Shown in pieces: positions 5,747-6,919 of a DNA stretch of 6,919 nucleotides; the stretch's first letter is position 1, and the number at the start of each line of letters is the position of its first letter. Both the position numbers and the translations under genes were made by a program. Source of the DNA: Peptostreptococcaceae bacterium. Lineage in GTDB: Bacteria > Bacillota_A > Clostridia > Peptostreptococcales > Acidaminobacteraceae. Under the pieces are notes generated by a model that saw only the letters and a list, made by a program, of their open reading frames with translations, ran no database searches and was not told the origin of the DNA. The stretch covers positions 1 to 6,919 of the forward strand of contig JABXKX010000295.1 in assembly GCA_013619035.1 (NCBI GenBank), in the 5' to 3' direction.

Positions 5747-6430
5747 ATGGTTAGAAGTACCGATAAAAAAAAGAGCAGACCACAAAGAAGTAGTGTGGGA
5801 TTTCATTTTAATAACATTGAGAAGAAAAATAAAAATTTCATGTATCAAAACCTAACAAAGAGTAATTGTTATAACAGTGATTTTTCTAATTCAAATTTTG
5901 ATTATGTGAGTTTCCGTGGTGCTCATTTCAAATCATGTAATTTTTTTGGGTGTTCATTTAAAGAAACAGAATTCATTGGTGCAAACCTAAAAGGAAGTAG
6001 ATTTAACAATGCAACTTTTGAGAATGCTATATTTGAATCCGCTAAATTAATAGATGTAGACTTCAAAGGCGCCAAGTTTATAAATACTATTTTTTTATCT
6101 ACAAACTTAGAGGGTGTTAAAAACTTAAATCATGAAGATTCAGGATTAAGGATTTTAAATGAAATGCCTGAGTTAGAGATCAGTGACACTCTAAAAGAGA
6201 CCGTTGAACATCTGATGCAAAATAAATTTGTAAAGAAATCCAGAGTTCTAGATACAAGAGAAGGTAAGATAAACTATTTAAGCTTGATGATTTTATTAGA
6301 ACAATTCGATGAAGCCTTATTGATAAAAGGTCTAAATAAAGTTGAAGCGTTTACAGATCGAGATTTCTATTCATTAAGTTATATAATCAAACTGATTCAA
6401 AAACTCCAAAATGATGGACTTCTTGAATAA
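5747..6430 (+). CDS. Pentapeptide-repeat protein with helical C-terminal region
   Basis: The 227-residue cytoplasmic protein has a basic N-terminal tail (1-30, KKKSRPQR), then 18 consecutive pentapeptide repeats whose central residue falls every five positions from Leu36 to Leu121 without a break: 13 Phe, 4 Leu and 1 Cys. Flanking positions follow the usual pattern (small residue such as A, C or S two before; S, T, N, K or G after), for example GANLKGSRFNNATF. This predicts a right-handed quadrilateral beta-helix of about 4.5 turns. Residues about 130-227 are predicted helical and not repeat-like (for example the leucine-rich INYLSLMILLEQF). Pentapeptide proteins of the Qnr/MfpA group mimic DNA and protect gyrase, but the basic tail and long helical C-terminus do not match them closely, so no function is assigned. 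The start is fixed by GGAGG (5737-5741), five bases before ATG 5747. A strong terminator follows. Confidence 0.92.
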   Translation: MVRSTDKKKSRPQRSSVGFHFNNIEKKNKNFMYQNLTKSNCYNSDFSNSNFDYVSFRGAHFKSCNFFGCSFKETEFIGANLKGSRFNNATFENAIFESAKLIDVDFKGAKFINTIFLSTNLEGVKNLNHEDSGLRILNEMPELEISDTLKETVEHLMQNKFVKKSRVLDTREGKINYLSLMILLEQFDEALLIKGLNKVEAFTDRDFYSLSYIIKLIQKLQNDGLLE

Positions 6431-6441
6431 ACAAACCAGTT

Positions 6442-6470
6442 ACAACTATCAAATGATAGTTGTTTTTTTT
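6442..6470 (+). terminator. Intrinsic terminator of the pentapeptide-repeat gene
   Basis: Perfect nine-base arms (6442-6450 ACAACTATC and 6455-6463) enclose the loop AAAT and run into eight T residues (6463-6470). It starts 11 bases after the gene's TAA stop codon. Confidence 0.9.
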
Positions 6471-6476
6471 GCAATG

Positions 6477-6503
6477 AAAAGAACATGTATATCACATGTT
6501 CTT
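6477..6503 (-). terminator. Terminator of the minus-strand permease gene
   Basis: Perfect ten-base arms (6479-6488 AAGAACATGT and 6494-6503) enclose a five-base loop. Read on the minus strand the stem ends in CTTTTC, a short T-tract, 15 bases beyond the permease stop codon. With the plus-strand terminator at 6442-6470 it gives a convergent pair. The short T-tract makes it less certain. Confidence 0.65.
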
Positions 6504-6517
6504 ATGGTAGAAATTGA

Positions 6518-6919
6518 TTAATAAACACTTTCTAAAAAGACATTTTGCATAATGAATAAACTGATGTAAGAAAGAATAAGAGACATCAAAGGGGTTAATA
6601 ACCATCCCAAAGATATTCTTTTAAGCTTGCTGTAGTTAATATTCTTATCACCTTTTGCAATTCCAATTCCTATAATAGCACCTACCACAGCTTGAGAACT
6701 AGAGACCGGTACGAGAGGTAAAGGGGGTAAGTGTAATGATATAAGCAAGTTTTGTAATGATACAGAAGCAAATAAAAACAAGACAAAAGAACTGGATAAT
6801 ACCACTATTAATGCTGTTGCTGGAGAAATCTTATAGATGCTATTACCAACCGTTGACATCACATTTTGGGAATAAGTAAATATACCAATTGATATAGCTA
6901 TTGCTCCTAAGAAAAATAA
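6518..6919 (-). CDS. PiT/PHO4-family anion permease, C-terminal part
   Basis: The minus-strand frame stays open to the right edge, adding 19 codons (LFFLGAIAISIGIFTYSQN) beyond the GTG at 6862, so the gene is truncated at its 5' end by the window and 133 C-terminal residues are visible. They match the second half of PiT-type inorganic phosphate (or, in relatives such as CysP, sulfate) permeases: GAIAISIGIFTYSQNVMSTVG, then PVSSSQAVVGAIIGIG at 71-86 of the fragment, the second copy of the family's duplicated signature, and RISLGWLLTP at 101-110 before the last transmembrane helix. The signature has SSSQ where bacterial phosphate transporters of the PitA group usually have STTH; the Gln form occurs in other branches, so the anion cannot be fixed. 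It is an integral membrane protein with at least four visible hydrophobic segments. Convergent with the pentapeptide-repeat gene. Confidence 0.9.
   Translation of the reverse strand, partial: LFFLGAIAISIGIFTYSQNVMSTVGNSIYKISPATALIVVLSSSFVLFLFASVSLQNLLISLHLPPLPLVPVSSSQAVVGAIIGIGIAKGDKNINYSKLKRISLGWLLTPLMSLILSYISLFIMQNVFLESVY

Noticed and set aside
5609..5848. Minus-strand open frame of about 79 codons
   Set aside because: It crosses a terminator and overlaps two plus-strand genes with strong ribosome binding sites; no supporting signals.
5747..6430. Labelling the pentapeptide-repeat protein as a Qnr-type gyrase protector
   Set aside because: Repeat class alone does not show this; the basic tail and long helical C-terminus differ from Qnr/MfpA.

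Overview
The window looks like an AT-rich, low-GC Gram-positive-type bacterial chromosome fragment (Bacillota, or the wall-less lineages near it that keep the standard code). Support: strong AGGAGG-type ribosome binding sites, short intergenic gaps, intrinsic terminators with T-tracts, TGG as tryptophan codon, and a TGA stop directly followed by a terminator, which argues against the Mycoplasma/Spiroplasma code. The lineage is an inference; there is no rRNA or marker gene. The first 14 bases match the end of the Nextera transposon mosaic end, so the left edge is a library-adapter remnant, not genome.

Layout, left to right. (1) A 5'-truncated, mostly helical protein of unknown function ends at 658 in a strong terminator. 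(2) A secreted or membrane-anchored, very acidic protein without cysteine (799-1689) follows its own ribosome binding site and is followed by a hairpin that may be a partial terminator. (3) A compact four-gene block (about 1783-5388) encodes a BcrA-type ABC ATPase, a six-helix ABC-2-type permease, a membrane histidine kinase with a large extracytoplasmic sensor and HAMP domain, and an OmpR/PhoB-type response regulator. The junctions are TAAATG, a 16-base overlap and an 8-base overlap, so the block is almost certainly one translationally coupled operon. (4) A 54-residue basic protein has its own extended -10 promoter. (5) A pentapeptide-repeat protein with 18 regular repeats and a helical C-terminal region follows. 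(6) On the minus strand, the C-terminal part of a PiT/PHO4-family anion permease runs off the right edge. Two back-to-back terminators separate it from the pentapeptide gene.

How the genes work together: the kinase and regulator probably sense an extracytoplasmic signal (envelope stress or a peptide is the usual theme for this gene arrangement) and control the ABC exporter encoded with them. The acidic secreted protein just upstream may be an accessory or sensed component of the same system. Its membership is inferred from position only. The most unusual sequence feature is the leader of the ABC operon: three GATAA/TTATC elements exactly 10 bases apart form two mutually exclusive hairpins between the Shine-Dalgarno sequence and the start codon, together with a possible four-codon leader ORF. 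No CRISPR array, tRNA, insertion sequence or phage gene was seen, and no gene-free stretch exceeds 300 bases.
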